Assembly: GCA_002360535.1 (NCBI GenBank)
Contig: DEQR01000043.1
Coordinates: 62,001-126,000, forward strand
DNA from: Thiobacillus sp. UBA3361
GTDB taxonomy: Bacteria; Pseudomonadota; Gammaproteobacteria; Burkholderiales; Thiobacillaceae
Direction of reading: 5' to 3'
Length of the DNA stretch: 64,000 nt
Shown piece by piece: positions 44,936 to 53,992 of the stretch; the stretch's first letter is position 1, and every line of letters begins with the position of its first letter. The position numbers were made by a program, and so were the translations under genes. Below the pieces are notes generated by a model that was not told the origin of the DNA, did not search any database, and was given only the letters and a program-made list of their open reading frames with translations.

Positions 44936-46072
44936 TCATGCCCGCAGCACCTCGTCCGGGTCGCTGGTGGCCGCCCGCCACACCGGCACCAGAGTGGCGG
45001 CCACGTAGGGCAGCACGGTGAGGCAGAACAGGGTGGCCACCTGCATCACGTCCACCCGGGGCGCGAGCCGGAATTGCGGGTAGAGTACCGACCAGCCCTG
45101 CAGCACCGGCCGGAACACCGCCGCGTCGAAGTGGAACACGTGCACCCAGGCCAGCACATAGCCGAGCAGGAAGGCGAGCAGGGAGACGAGCAGCCCCTCC
45201 CAGAGCTTCATGGCCATGACGTCGCCGCTGTCCCAGCCCACCGCCTTGAGGATGCCGATCTCGCGCCGCTCCTCGGCGGACAGGCCGGCGGCCTTGTCCC
45301 AGGCCAGCAGGGCGAAAGCCATCAGGGCGACGACGGATACCGCCAGCAGCAGCCCCTGGCGCCAGTCGAAGACGCTGGCGTAGGTTCGGCGCATCTCCTC
45401 GCGCAGGATCACCCGGCTGTCGGGCAGCCGCTCCAGCACCTTTTGCGCCACCCGGCGCACCTCGGCCGGGTTGGTCACCGCCAGGGCCAGGTCGGTGTAG
45501 TGGCCGGCGGGGAAGTTGAACAGGGCGCGGAAGTCGGCCTCCGACACCAGCATCAGGTCGGCGGACACCAGTTCGCCGCCTTCATCCAGGATGCCGGCGA
45601 TGCGGAAGGCCAGGGGCGTGCCGGCATAGGTGCGCAGGGACAGCACGTCCCCCGCCGCCAGGCCTCGGGCCCGGGCCAGGGCGGCGCCCACTCGGGCGGT
45701 GCCCGGCGCCGGCGCATCCGTGGCCGGCACCAGCAGGGTGTAGTTGGCGCCGATGGCGGCATCAAAGTGGTAGCCCCAGAGGCGGCCTTCCACCCGGCTG
45801 ACCCCGCGCAGGCCGGCCAGGGCGTCCAGGCGTTCGGCGGGCATCAGGTCGTGGCGGCCGGCGGTGAGGCGCTGCACCACCACCTCCGGCGCCCCGGCCA
45901 GCAGGTCCTCGGCTGTGGCACGCAGGGCCTCGCCCTGGAGCAGCAGCGAGGCCAGCAGGGCGACGATCAGGGTGTAGGCGGCCAGCAGGCCGGCGTTGCG
46001 GCCCTTGCGCCGGGCCAGGGCGGCGACGGTGTAGTCGAGCAGGCCGAGGTGGCGTTGGAGCCAGGGGATCAT
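44936..46072 (-). CDS. FtsX-family ABC transporter permease
   Basis: 378 residues from ATG 46072 (MIPWLQRH). One N-terminal helix, a large periplasmic domain (about 55-250), then three helices with ERREIGILKAVGW, the typical MacB/FtsX coupling motif, and a C-terminal DPDEVLRA tail. The ATG overlaps the stop of the preceding small gene (ATGA at 46069-46072). Partner of the ATPase gene next to it. Confidence 0.9.
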   Translation of the reverse strand: MIPWLQRHLGLLDYTVAALARRKGRNAGLLAAYTLIVALLASLLLQGEALRATAEDLLAGAPEVVVQRLTAGRHDLMPAERLDALAGLRGVSRVEGRLWGYHFDAAIGANYTLLVPATDAPAPGTARVGAALARARGLAAGDVLSLRTYAGTPLAFRIAGILDEGGELVSADLMLVSEADFRALFNFPAGHYTDLALAVTNPAEVRRVAQKVLERLPDSRVILREEMRRTYASVFDWRQGLLLAVSVVALMAFALLAWDKAAGLSAEERREIGILKAVGWDSGDVMAMKLWEGLLVSLLAFLLGYVLAWVHVFHFDAAVFRPVLQGWSVLYPQFRLAPRVDVMQVATLFCLTVLPYVAATLVPVWRAATSDPDEVLRA

Positions 46073-46524
46073 GGATGGGGCGTGCTCATGGACTGACCCC
46101 CACCCCAGCCCTCCGTGGGCCAAGGCCCATCCCTCGCTTCGCTCGGGACCGCCACTGGCGTAGCGTCCTGCGCCCTTCGGGCTGGTCCCGCTTGCGGGGG
46201 AGGGAAAATGACGCCCCCGCCCCGGCCCTCCCCCACTCGTGGGGGAGGGAGCAGGGAACCGGCGGGGAAATGCTCCAGGGCCATCGGGTGGTCCTGGAAG
46301 GCGGCGTGGCGGTCGGCCTGGCTGGGGTGGCGGGTGTAGCGGGCCTCGTTGAACAGGGCCAGGTCGGTGAGGCCCAGGCGCTGGACCAGGTCGATGGCTT
46401 CATATGGCTGGCTCCCGGCGTTCAAGCGCCAGCCGTCCAGCCAGGTGGCCAGGAAGACCAGCAGGGCGAGGCTCAGGAGTAGGACGGCCCGGGTGGAGCC
46501 GCGCGGGCGGTGGGGCGGGCGCAT
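46069..46524 (-). CDS. Small single-helix membrane protein with a repeat-derived C-terminal extension
   Basis: 151 residues from ATG 46524. It has a membrane helix at about 13-28 and then a compact domain (YEAIDLVQRLGLTDLALFNEARYTRHPSQ, shown in part) up to about residue 91. From about 92 to 146 the sequence is low-complexity and is encoded by palindromic repeat DNA at 46090-46249. The original protein probably ended near EHFPAGSLL. It is the first gene of the operon and is coupled to the permease by ATGA overlap. Confidence 0.65.
   Translation of the reverse strand: MRPPHRPRGSTRAVLLLSLALLVFLATWLDGWRLNAGSQPYEAIDLVQRLGLTDLALFNEARYTRHPSQADRHAAFQDHPMALEHFPAGSLLPPPRVGEGRGGGVIFPPPQAGPARRAQDATPVAVPSEARDGPWPTEGWGGGQSMSTPHP
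46090..46249. repeat. Composite palindromic repeat at the end of a small gene
   Basis: Contains a perfect palindrome CCCTCCCCCAC / GTGGGGGAGGG (46226-46249), a second element CCCGCTTGCGGGGGAGGG (46187-46204), and smaller dyads (CCCTCGCTTCGCTCGGG and GCCCTTCGGGC). It forms the last third of the small membrane-protein gene and runs up to the permease start. It looks like a MITE-like or REP-like doublet. Confidence 0.75.
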
Positions 46525-46682
46525 CAGGGGTCGGGGGCGGTCAGGGGTCGGGCAATCATCGCGGGCCAGTATGCATTCCCGCGCCGGCGGCAGACCTCTG
46601 GCCGCGCCGGGCGCGCGGGACAGGCGATGGTATCCCGCCCGGCCGTGCGCGGGGGTGCGGCAAATGGTCGCACCGCTCCTGC

Positions 46683-49600
46683 TCAATCGAAGCCCAGGGT
46701 GTAGAACAGATCGACGGCGGTCTCGCGCCCAGTCTGGGCCTGCACCGACCAGCGCTGGCTGAGGGTGTAGTTGAGCTTGACCAGGTTGCCCACCCCGGTC
46801 AGGCCCTGCTCGTAGGTCAGGTAGGCCTTGGAAGACAGGCGCTTGCCCAGGGCCAGGACGGTGTTCTCCAGTTCGCCGCCACCCCTCAGGCCCACCTCGT
46901 CCAGGCCGGTGCGCTGGGCGAGGCGGGCCTGCAGGCTGACCGACTCCCCCGCCGACAGGATGGCCGAGGCGGCCGTGGCCAGCAGGTTCAGGTCGACGCT
47001 GTTGGCGGTCTCGGTGCCCCGTCCCAGCACCAGCCAAGCGAGCTTCTCCGTGTCCGGCACCGCCGGCTCGGACACCAGCCTGGCCCGGGGCGCCAGGGCC
47101 GTGCCGGTCAGGGCCACCCCCGCCGCCACGTCCTGGTTGCGGCGCATGGCCAGGATGTCCAGGCCCGGGTTGTCCAGGGGACCCTGGAAGTCCACCAGGC
47201 CGCGCTCGATGGTCAGGCGCTGGCCGTAGGCCGAGTAGCTGCCCCTGGCCACCCGCACCGTGCCGGTGACCCGGGGCTGGCCCCGGGGCGCGGCCTTCAC
47301 CCTCAGGCCGCCGGCCAGCTGGGCGTCCAGGCCACGGCCCTGGAGGATGAAGCTGTCGCCCAGGTCCAGATTGAGGTCCAGGGCCAGGGTCAGGGGTGTC
47401 GCCCTGGCCGCCGCGTCGGTCCGCCCCAGCACCACCACGTCGTCGCTGCGGGTGGGGGCATCGGCCTTGGGCAGCACGATCAGGGCCCGGTCGGCCTTCA
47501 GCCGGCCTTCCAGACGGGCCTGGCGGCCCTCGATGGCCACCCGGCCGGCGCCGCTGACCACCAGTTGCCGGTCGGGCCGGCTCAGGGCCTGCAGCTGGTC
47601 CGCCTGCCAGGTCAGGTCGACGCCGGGCTGGGCGCCGCGCCAGGCGGCGCTGCCCCGGGCGGTGAGCTGGCCCTGGCCGGCGCGGGCGACGAAGCGGCTG
47701 AGCTGCAACTGGTCGTTTTCCAGATGGGCATGGACGCTGCCGTCGCGGAACTGCAGGCCCACGGCGGGCCAGTCCAGGCGCAGGTCCTCGCCGGCCAGGT
47801 CGCCGCTGACCCGGGGCTGGGCGACGCTGCCGCCCAGGTCCAGGCGGGCCGAGGCCGCGCCGGCCAGCACCAGGCTGCCGCTGCGGTCCAGGATGGGACC
47901 CAGCCAGGCCAGGGACGGCAGGCCGAACACCAGCTCGCCGCTCAGGGGTGCGTCGCCGGCCAGGCCCCAGGCGCCCTGCTGGCGGCTCAGGCGGCTGCCG
48001 GCCTGCACCCCCAGGGTGCCCAGGGTGGCGCCGGTGGCCTGCAGGTCGGCCTGCAGGCGGGCATCCCGGGCCGTCACCGCAAGCGTGAGGGCGTCCAGGC
48101 CCAGGGGCGTTTCCGGGTCGGTGAGCATCACCAGATCGCCGCGCTGGCGGGAGATGCGCACCATGCCGTTGGCCGTGTCGCCCAGGTTCAGGTCCCAGTC
48201 GCCCCGCAGCCGCAGGGTGCCGCGCCAGTCCCGGGGCAGCCGCCAGAGGTCGGCCAGGGTGGCGGCATGCAGGTCGCTGAAGGCGCCGCGACTGGCCAGT
48301 TGCCCGGGCCGCCAGTCCAGGCTCTGGAGGGTGATCCGGGCGCCGGCGTAGTCGAGGGCGGCATTGGCCACACGGGCCTGATCCCGGGCCAGGCTCAGCC
48401 CGGCCGGGGCGCGCAGCCGTAGGGCGTGGCGGCCCTGGTTGGCGAACGCCAGCAAGCGGCCGCTCCAGCCCCCCTCCCCCCAGCCGCCGGCCAGCACGCC
48501 GCGGGCGTCGAGCAGGCCGCCCCTGGCGCTGAAGCTCAGCCGGAGCTCGGCCCGGCTGCCCTGGCCGCTCAGGCTGGCCGCTTCCAGGTCCAGGCCGTCG
48601 CCCTTGAGGCCGTCCAGCCTGGCATCGACCGCCAGCGGCCCGTCCAGGCCCTTGTCCAGGCGGCCGCTGGCCTCCAGGCTGGCCAGGGTCCAGCCGCCGG
48701 GCCAGGCCAGGCCCTGGCCCCGGGCCTGGAAGCGGACCTGGGGCTGGGCCAGGCTGCCCCCCAGTTCGCCGCTGCCGGCCAGGCTGCCCTGGAAGTCGGG
48801 GCTGATGCGCGCCAGCCGGGGGGCGTTTAGCCGCCAGGTCAGGCGGTCGCCCGGCCGGCCGAAGGCGCCCTCGAAGTCGAGCCGGTTTTCCGCCAGTTGC
48901 AGCCGCACCCGGCTGTCCGCCAGCCGGTCCGGGGCCAGCATCAGGCGGCCGTCGCCGGCCAGGGGCTGGCCCCGGAAGCGGCTGGGGGCGAGGCTGAAGC
49001 GCAGCTCGCCGCTGGCCTTCGGCGCCAGGCGGCCCCGGGCCCGCAGGTCGGCGTTCAGGTTGGCGGCGGGGAAGTCACCGAAGCGGGCCGGGTCGAAGCT
49101 TTGCAGCTTGCCGCTGAGCTCGAAGGCCTGGGGCCCGGCCAGGTCCAGGTGGCCGCTGGCGCTCAGGCTGCCGCCGGCGGCGGCCAGCCGGGCCGAGGCG
49201 ATGCTCAGGCGCGCATCGGCATGCCGGGCATCCAGGTCCAGGGCATAGCCGCCGTGGCTCAGGCGGGCCCGCAGATGCTGGTCGGCCTCGCCGGCGGACA
49301 GGTCCAGCCGGCCGGCCAGGCGCAGGCTGCGCAGCCGGCCGTGCAGGGCGCGGGGGTCCAGGTTGGCGGTGGTCAGGCTCAGGTCCAGGCGTTGCCCGGC
49401 GTAGCGCCCGTCGCCCCGCAGCTGGCCGCCCCGGCCCAGGTCCAGCAGCAGGTCGGACAGGTCCACCTCGGCATGTTCGTCGCGCATGCGGCCAGCGAAG
49501 GCGCCCGTCAGCCGGGCCAGGGGCAGCAGGTCCCGGTCCAGGCCGCCGGGCTGGCGGTTGTCCACCCGCGCCCGGCCCACCAGCCGGCCGCCGGTCTCCA

Positions 49601-50435
49601 GGGTGAAATCGGCCTGGACGGACAGGTCGGCCCGGGGCCAGTCCGCCTGCCAGTGGCGGGGGTTGATGCCGGCCGCCATCACCCGGGCGGACTCCAGGGG
49701 CAGGACGGCGAAGGGGGTGAGCACGGCCTGGGCCCGCAGGGCCAGCTGCCCGCCCGCGTCCGCCCTGGCCTCGGCCTGGATCACGATGCGCGCCAGTTCG
49801 CCGCTGGCGGTGGCCGTCAGCCGGTGCTTGCCCGGGCTGTCCAGCAGGGCCCGGGCCGCCAGGGCGTAGGGCCTGGCATCGGCCAGGTCCAATTGGCCGC
49901 CGAGCCGGCCCCAGGGGGTGTGGACCTGGCGCAGTTGGAGCCGGTAGCGGTCGGCGGGCTTGTCCAGGGCCAGGCGCAGGTCGTTCAGTTCGATGCGCCG
50001 GCCGGCCTGGATCAGGATCAGCCGGCCCGCCTCCAGCCGGGGCAGGGCCAGGCTGACGGGCAGCTTCAGGCTGTCGGGCAGGCGCAGGGGCTCGGGGTCG
50101 GGGCGGATTTCCTCCACCAGCACCTCGGCCGCCGTCAGCCGCGTCACCGCCAGCCGCCGGTCCCAGAGGGCCCAAGGCCGCCAGTCCAGTTCCAGGCCGC
50201 GCACCACGATGCGGCGGAAGTCGTTTTCCAGGGTCAGCCGGTCGGCGCCGAGGGGGCCGAGCAGGCTGCCCCGGGGCGCCTGGATGACCAGCTGGCCGCC
50301 GCTGGCCCGCTCCGCCCAGCGGGCGGCCCAGCCCAGGGCGGTCTCGCCCTGCACCAGCCAGACCAGGCCGGCGGCCAGCAGGACCAGGGTGCCCAGGACA
50401 TAGGCCAGCCAGCGGCGCGCACGCGGCAGGGTCAT
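46683..50435 (-). CDS. tamB: Translocation and assembly module subunit TamB
   Basis: 1250-residue inner-membrane-anchored, periplasm-spanning protein that works with TamA in outer-membrane assembly or lipid transport. One N-terminal helix (YVLGTLVLLAAGLVWLV), a very long beta-helical body of repeated LxGxL-like strands, and the conserved C-terminal TamB/DUF490 domain (GQRLTIERGLVDFQG, NPGLDILAMRRNQDV) are visible. It follows tamA by nine bases. Confidence 0.95.
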   Translation of the reverse strand: MTLPRARRWLAYVLGTLVLLAAGLVWLVQGETALGWAARWAERASGGQLVIQAPRGSLLGPLGADRLTLENDFRRIVVRGLELDWRPWALWDRRLAVTRLTAAEVLVEEIRPDPEPLRLPDSLKLPVSLALPRLEAGRLILIQAGRRIELNDLRLALDKPADRYRLQLRQVHTPWGRLGGQLDLADARPYALAARALLDSPGKHRLTATASGELARIVIQAEARADAGGQLALRAQAVLTPFAVLPLESARVMAAGINPRHWQADWPRADLSVQADFTLETGGRLVGRARVDNRQPGGLDRDLLPLARLTGAFAGRMRDEHAEVDLSDLLLDLGRGGQLRGDGRYAGQRLDLSLTTANLDPRALHGRLRSLRLAGRLDLSAGEADQHLRARLSHGGYALDLDARHADARLSIASARLAAAGGSLSASGHLDLAGPQAFELSGKLQSFDPARFGDFPAANLNADLRARGRLAPKASGELRFSLAPSRFRGQPLAGDGRLMLAPDRLADSRVRLQLAENRLDFEGAFGRPGDRLTWRLNAPRLARISPDFQGSLAGSGELGGSLAQPQVRFQARGQGLAWPGGWTLASLEASGRLDKGLDGPLAVDARLDGLKGDGLDLEAASLSGQGSRAELRLSFSARGGLLDARGVLAGGWGEGGWSGRLLAFANQGRHALRLRAPAGLSLARDQARVANAALDYAGARITLQSLDWRPGQLASRGAFSDLHAATLADLWRLPRDWRGTLRLRGDWDLNLGDTANGMVRISRQRGDLVMLTDPETPLGLDALTLAVTARDARLQADLQATGATLGTLGVQAGSRLSRQQGAWGLAGDAPLSGELVFGLPSLAWLGPILDRSGSLVLAGAASARLDLGGSVAQPRVSGDLAGEDLRLDWPAVGLQFRDGSVHAHLENDQLQLSRFVARAGQGQLTARGSAAWRGAQPGVDLTWQADQLQALSRPDRQLVVSGAGRVAIEGRQARLEGRLKADRALIVLPKADAPTRSDDVVVLGRTDAAARATPLTLALDLNLDLGDSFILQGRGLDAQLAGGLRVKAAPRGQPRVTGTVRVARGSYSAYGQRLTIERGLVDFQGPLDNPGLDILAMRRNQDVAAGVALTGTALAPRARLVSEPAVPDTEKLAWLVLGRGTETANSVDLNLLATAASAILSAGESVSLQARLAQRTGLDEVGLRGGGELENTVLALGKRLSSKAYLTYEQGLTGVGNLVKLNYTLSQRWSVQAQTGRETAVDLFYTLGFD

Positions 50436-50444
50436 GGTGCGTCC

Positions 50445-52211
50445 CTAGAACACCAGGCTGGCGGAGAAGTGCAGGCGCACGCTGCCCGTTTCCACGCCCC
50501 GGGCCAGGTCCAGGTTCAGGGGACCGACCGGGCTCTTCCAGCGGGCGCCGATGCCGTAGCCGGTGCGGAAGGCGAAGTCATCCGGCTCGTCGGTGGCGTC
50601 GCCCACGTCCAGGAACAGGGCGCCGCCCCACTGCTCGTCGAACCAGTGCACATATTCGGCGCTGCCCACCGCCAGCCAGCGGCCGCCCACCACCGCCTGG
50701 CCGGCGGGCACGCCGATGCTCTGGTAGGCGTAGCCGCGCACCGACTGGTCGCCGCCGGTGCGGAACAGGTAGTCGGTGGGGATGCCCCGGCGGCTGTCGG
50801 CCAGCACCGCCCCGGCCTCGCCGCGCAGGATGAGGCCGTCGCGCTCGCCCAGGGGCTGGAACCAGGTCAGGCGGGCGTAGCCGCGCAGGAAGTCCTGGTC
50901 CGACAGCAGGGCCCGGGTGCCGCCACCCAGCTGCAGGCTGAGCAGGTGGCCCCGGCGCGGGTGGATCAGGTCGTCCACCCGGCGCCAGGTCCAGCTGTAG
51001 GCGGCGGTCAGGGCCTGGTTGTTGTCGGTGATGCTGCCGGCCGCCTCCTGGCGCTCGGTGGTGTAGTCCAGCGCCGCCACGGTCTCGATGTCGCCGCGCA
51101 GCTGGGCCCGCTGGGCACCCAGGCGCCAGCCCCGGGTGACCTGGTCCTCGATGTCGGTGCGCTCATGCTGGAAGCGGAAGCTGTCGCGGTGGCCGTCGGC
51201 GTCGGTGGGCAGTTCCAGGCCGGCGCCGGTGGTCTGGCGCTTGGCGTCGGCGGTCAGCTTGGCGGTCAGGCGCCAGGCCCGCTCCAGCAGGTTCAGGTCG
51301 CCATATTCCAGGCTGCCCCGGGGGCCGGCGTCGGAACTGGCGCCCAAGCCCAGGGCCAGCCGCTTGCTCGGCTTTTCCTCCAGCAGCACCCGCACCGGCA
51401 CGCGCTCGGGCCGCTCCGGGTCGGTGTCGGCCTGGACGCTGACACTGGCGAAGTAGGGACTGTCGCGCAGTCGGGACTGGAGGGTCAGCAGGCGAGCCTG
51501 GGAATAGGGCTCGCCGGGCCGGATGGGGTTCAGGCGCTCGATGACCTTGCGGGGGTAGCGGGTCAGACTGCTGATCTCCAGCTCGCCCAGGGTGAAGGCG
51601 GGGCCGCTGTCCAGCAGCAGGGCCAGGTCGGCCCGGTTGCGCTCCGGGTCCACCCGGGCCTGGCTGTCGGCGATGGCGGCGGCGGGGTAGGCGCCGCTGA
51701 GCAGGGTGAGCAGGGCATTGCGCTTGGCCGTCTCCCAGTCGGCGTGGCGGAACACCTGCCCGGCGGGCAGCGACCAGTCGCCGCTCAGGCGGCCCAGCAT
51801 GCGCTCCGCGGCCGGGGCGTCGGCGGTCAGGGCGCCGGCAAGGCGCAGGTCCAGGCCCGCCACCCGGGTCGGCGCGCCCGGCTCCACCCGCAGGCGCACC
51901 CGCCAGGGGCCCGACTCGGCGCCCCCCTCCCGGGCCAGCTCGGCCGTCACCTGGGCGTTGTAATGGCCCTCGGTCTCCAGCAGGGCCCGCACCCGGCCGG
52001 GTGCCTGACCCACCAGGTAGCGCAGCTGGCTCTCCCCCACCTGGGGGTCATCGCGCCACTGGATGAGGTCCAGGTTGTCGGTGAGCAGGGCGCGCAGGGC
52101 CTGGGGCGCCTCCAGGTCAACCTGATAGCCGGCCGCCGACACGGGCCCGGCCAGGGTCAGGCAGACCAGCAGGGGCAGTCCCCGCCGGGCCCATCGAACA
52201 CGCCGGCCCAT
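50445..52211 (-). CDS. tamA: Outer-membrane assembly protein TamA (Omp85 family)
   Basis: 588 residues from ATG 52211, with a signal peptide ending at VSAAGYQ. The N-terminal half contains POTRA-type domains (WRVRLRVEPGAPTRVAGLDL, FTLGELEISSLTRYP). The C-terminal half is a 16-stranded barrel with the Omp85 lid-lock motif VRGYAYQSIG and a terminal Phe. Directly upstream is a small membrane-protein gene whose stop shares bases with this start. Confidence 0.94.
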   Translation of the reverse strand: MGRRVRWARRGLPLLVCLTLAGPVSAAGYQVDLEAPQALRALLTDNLDLIQWRDDPQVGESQLRYLVGQAPGRVRALLETEGHYNAQVTAELAREGGAESGPWRVRLRVEPGAPTRVAGLDLRLAGALTADAPAAERMLGRLSGDWSLPAGQVFRHADWETAKRNALLTLLSGAYPAAAIADSQARVDPERNRADLALLLDSGPAFTLGELEISSLTRYPRKVIERLNPIRPGEPYSQARLLTLQSRLRDSPYFASVSVQADTDPERPERVPVRVLLEEKPSKRLALGLGASSDAGPRGSLEYGDLNLLERAWRLTAKLTADAKRQTTGAGLELPTDADGHRDSFRFQHERTDIEDQVTRGWRLGAQRAQLRGDIETVAALDYTTERQEAAGSITDNNQALTAAYSWTWRRVDDLIHPRRGHLLSLQLGGGTRALLSDQDFLRGYARLTWFQPLGERDGLILRGEAGAVLADSRRGIPTDYLFRTGGDQSVRGYAYQSIGVPAGQAVVGGRWLAVGSAEYVHWFDEQWGGALFLDVGDATDEPDDFAFRTGYGIGARWKSPVGPLNLDLARGVETGSVRLHFSASLVF

Positions 52212-52396
52212 CAAACCACGCGGTTGCGGAAATAGCGCAGCAGCTCCCATACCGGCAGGGCGGTCAGGCCGCCCACCAGGCCGGCCAGGTAGCTGGGCAG
52301 GGGGAAGTCGAAGCTGGCAATCCACAAACGGCCGGCGGCGAAGCTGGCGAGCAGCATGGCGATCAGGGTGATGAGCAGTCGGTGCCAGAGTTTCAT
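52211..52396 (-). CDS. Small two-helix membrane protein
   Basis: 61 residues from ATG 52396, which has AGGA six bases upstream; an ATG at 52411 overlaps the rtcB stop and lacks a site. Two hydrophobic segments are separated by a short loop and end in RYFRNRVV. No family is recognised. Its stop overlaps the tamA start, so it is made from the rtcB-tam transcript. Confidence 0.6.
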   Translation of the reverse strand: MKLWHRLLITLIAMLLASFAAGRLWIASFDFPLPSYLAGLVGGLTALPVWELLRYFRNRVV

Positions 52397-52407
52397 TTTT
52401 TTTCCTA

Positions 52408-53841
52408 TCAACCTTTGATGCAGACCTTGGGCCGCAGCTGGGCCACCCGTCGGGCCAGTCCGGCCTTTTCCGTGGCCTCGGCCACCAGGTCCACGTCCTT
52501 GTAGGCGCCGGGCGCCTCCTCGGCTGCGCCGCGCAGGGAACGGGCGCGAATGAGTATGCCTTGGTCGGCCAGTTCCCTGATCAGTTCCCGCCCCTGCCAG
52601 CGCTTCAGGGCGGCATTGCGGCTCATGGCGCGGCCGGCGCCGTGGCTGGCGGAGGACCAGGCCCGGTTCTCGCTCTCCGCCGTGCCGGCCAGGATCCAGG
52701 AGCCGGTGCCCATGCTGCCGCCGATGATCACCGGCTGACCCGAGTTGCGGTATTCCTCCGGCAGGGCCGGGTGGCCGGGGCCGAAGGCGCGCGTGGCGCC
52801 CTTGCGGTGCACGTGCAGCCAGCGCGGCTGGCCGCCCACCAGGTGGCGCTCGCGCTTGCAGGTGTTGTGGGAGATGTCGTACAGGGTGGCGAGCCGGGCG
52901 CCGGACAGCACGTCGGCGAACACCTCCCGGGTCAGGCCGGTGAGTATCTGCCGGTTGGCCAGGGCGATGTTGATGGCCGCGTTCATGGCGCCCAGGTATT
53001 GCCGGCCCTCGGGCGAGTGGATCGGGGCGCAGGCCAGTTCGCGGTCGGGCAGGTCGATGCCCAGCCGGCCGGCGGCGCGGGCCAGGCTGACCAGGTAGTC
53101 GGTGCCGATCTGGTGCCCCAGGCCCCGCGAGCCGCAGTGGATGGAGATGACGATCTGGCCTTCCGAAAGGCCAAAGGCGCGGGCGGCGGCGACGTCGTAA
53201 ATCCGCTCCACCACCTGCACTTCCAAGTAGTGGTTGCCCGAGCCCAGGGTGCCCATTTCGCCGCGCTGGCGCTTCTTGGCGGTGTCGGAGACGCAGGTGG
53301 GGTCGGCGCCGTCCACCCGGCCGTGTTCCTCGATGAAGGCGAGGTCGTCTTCGCTACCGTAACCCTGGCGCACCGCCCAGCCGGCGCCTTCCAGCATGAT
53401 CCGGTCCAGCTCGGGTACCGGCAGCTTCAGCTCCCCCTCCTCCCCCACCCCGGCGGGGATGGCCCGGAACAGGGCGTCGGCCAGTTTCGGGAAGTGGGGT
53501 GCGGCGTCTTTCAGGGTGAGGTCAGTGCGCAGGCAGCGGATGCCGCAGGAGATGTCGAAACCCACCCCTCCGGCCGAGACGATGCCGCCCTGCTCGGCAT
53601 CGAAGGCCGCCACCCCGCCGATGGGGAAGCCGTAGCCCCAGTGGGCGTCGGGCATGGTCATGGCGGCGCCCACCAGGCCGGGCAAGCGGGCGACGTTGCC
53701 GATCTGCTCCAGCACCTTGTCGTCCATGGTCTCCAGCAGGGGAGCGCTGCCGTACAGGAGCACCTCGGCCCGCGACTCCTCCGGCCCCCTGGGGACGGTG
53801 TAGGAGAACGCATCCACCCTGCGTAAACGGCTCATGTCCAT
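52408..53841 (-). CDS. rtcB: RNA-splicing ligase RtcB
   Basis: GTP- and Mn-dependent ligase joining 2',3'-cyclic phosphate and 5'-OH RNA ends. The 477-residue protein has the metal-ligand Cys in GVGFDISCGIRC, HCGSRGLGHQIG, and the guanylylated His in SSASHGAGRAMSR. The HWGYGFPIGGVAAF signature is intact. Archease, its activator, is encoded about 4.5 kb away on the same strand. No RtcR-type regulator is seen. Confidence 0.97.
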   Translation of the reverse strand: MDMSRLRRVDAFSYTVPRGPEESRAEVLLYGSAPLLETMDDKVLEQIGNVARLPGLVGAAMTMPDAHWGYGFPIGGVAAFDAEQGGIVSAGGVGFDISCGIRCLRTDLTLKDAAPHFPKLADALFRAIPAGVGEEGELKLPVPELDRIMLEGAGWAVRQGYGSEDDLAFIEEHGRVDGADPTCVSDTAKKRQRGEMGTLGSGNHYLEVQVVERIYDVAAARAFGLSEGQIVISIHCGSRGLGHQIGTDYLVSLARAAGRLGIDLPDRELACAPIHSPEGRQYLGAMNAAINIALANRQILTGLTREVFADVLSGARLATLYDISHNTCKRERHLVGGQPRWLHVHRKGATRAFGPGHPALPEEYRNSGQPVIIGGSMGTGSWILAGTAESENRAWSSASHGAGRAMSRNAALKRWQGRELIRELADQGILIRARSLRGAAEEAPGAYKDVDLVAEATEKAGLARRVAQLRPKVCIKG

Positions 53842-53992
53842 GTTCTGGTTTCCCTTTGGTCGGCGCCCGCTTCCCCGTCCCCGTATCTCAAGGACGCGGC
53901 AGCGTCCGCCGCTGCTTTCAGCATAACCCAGTCATGGAAGAGGCCAAGACCCGCGCGCCGCGCGCCCCCGTGCGCGGCGGCCTGCGGGGGCG

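Noticed and set aside
48897..52235. 1112-codon open frame on the plus strand across tamA and tamB
   Set aside because: It is antisense to two well-recognised genes; the translation is Gly/Gln/Ala-rich with no domain, as expected in GC-rich DNA.
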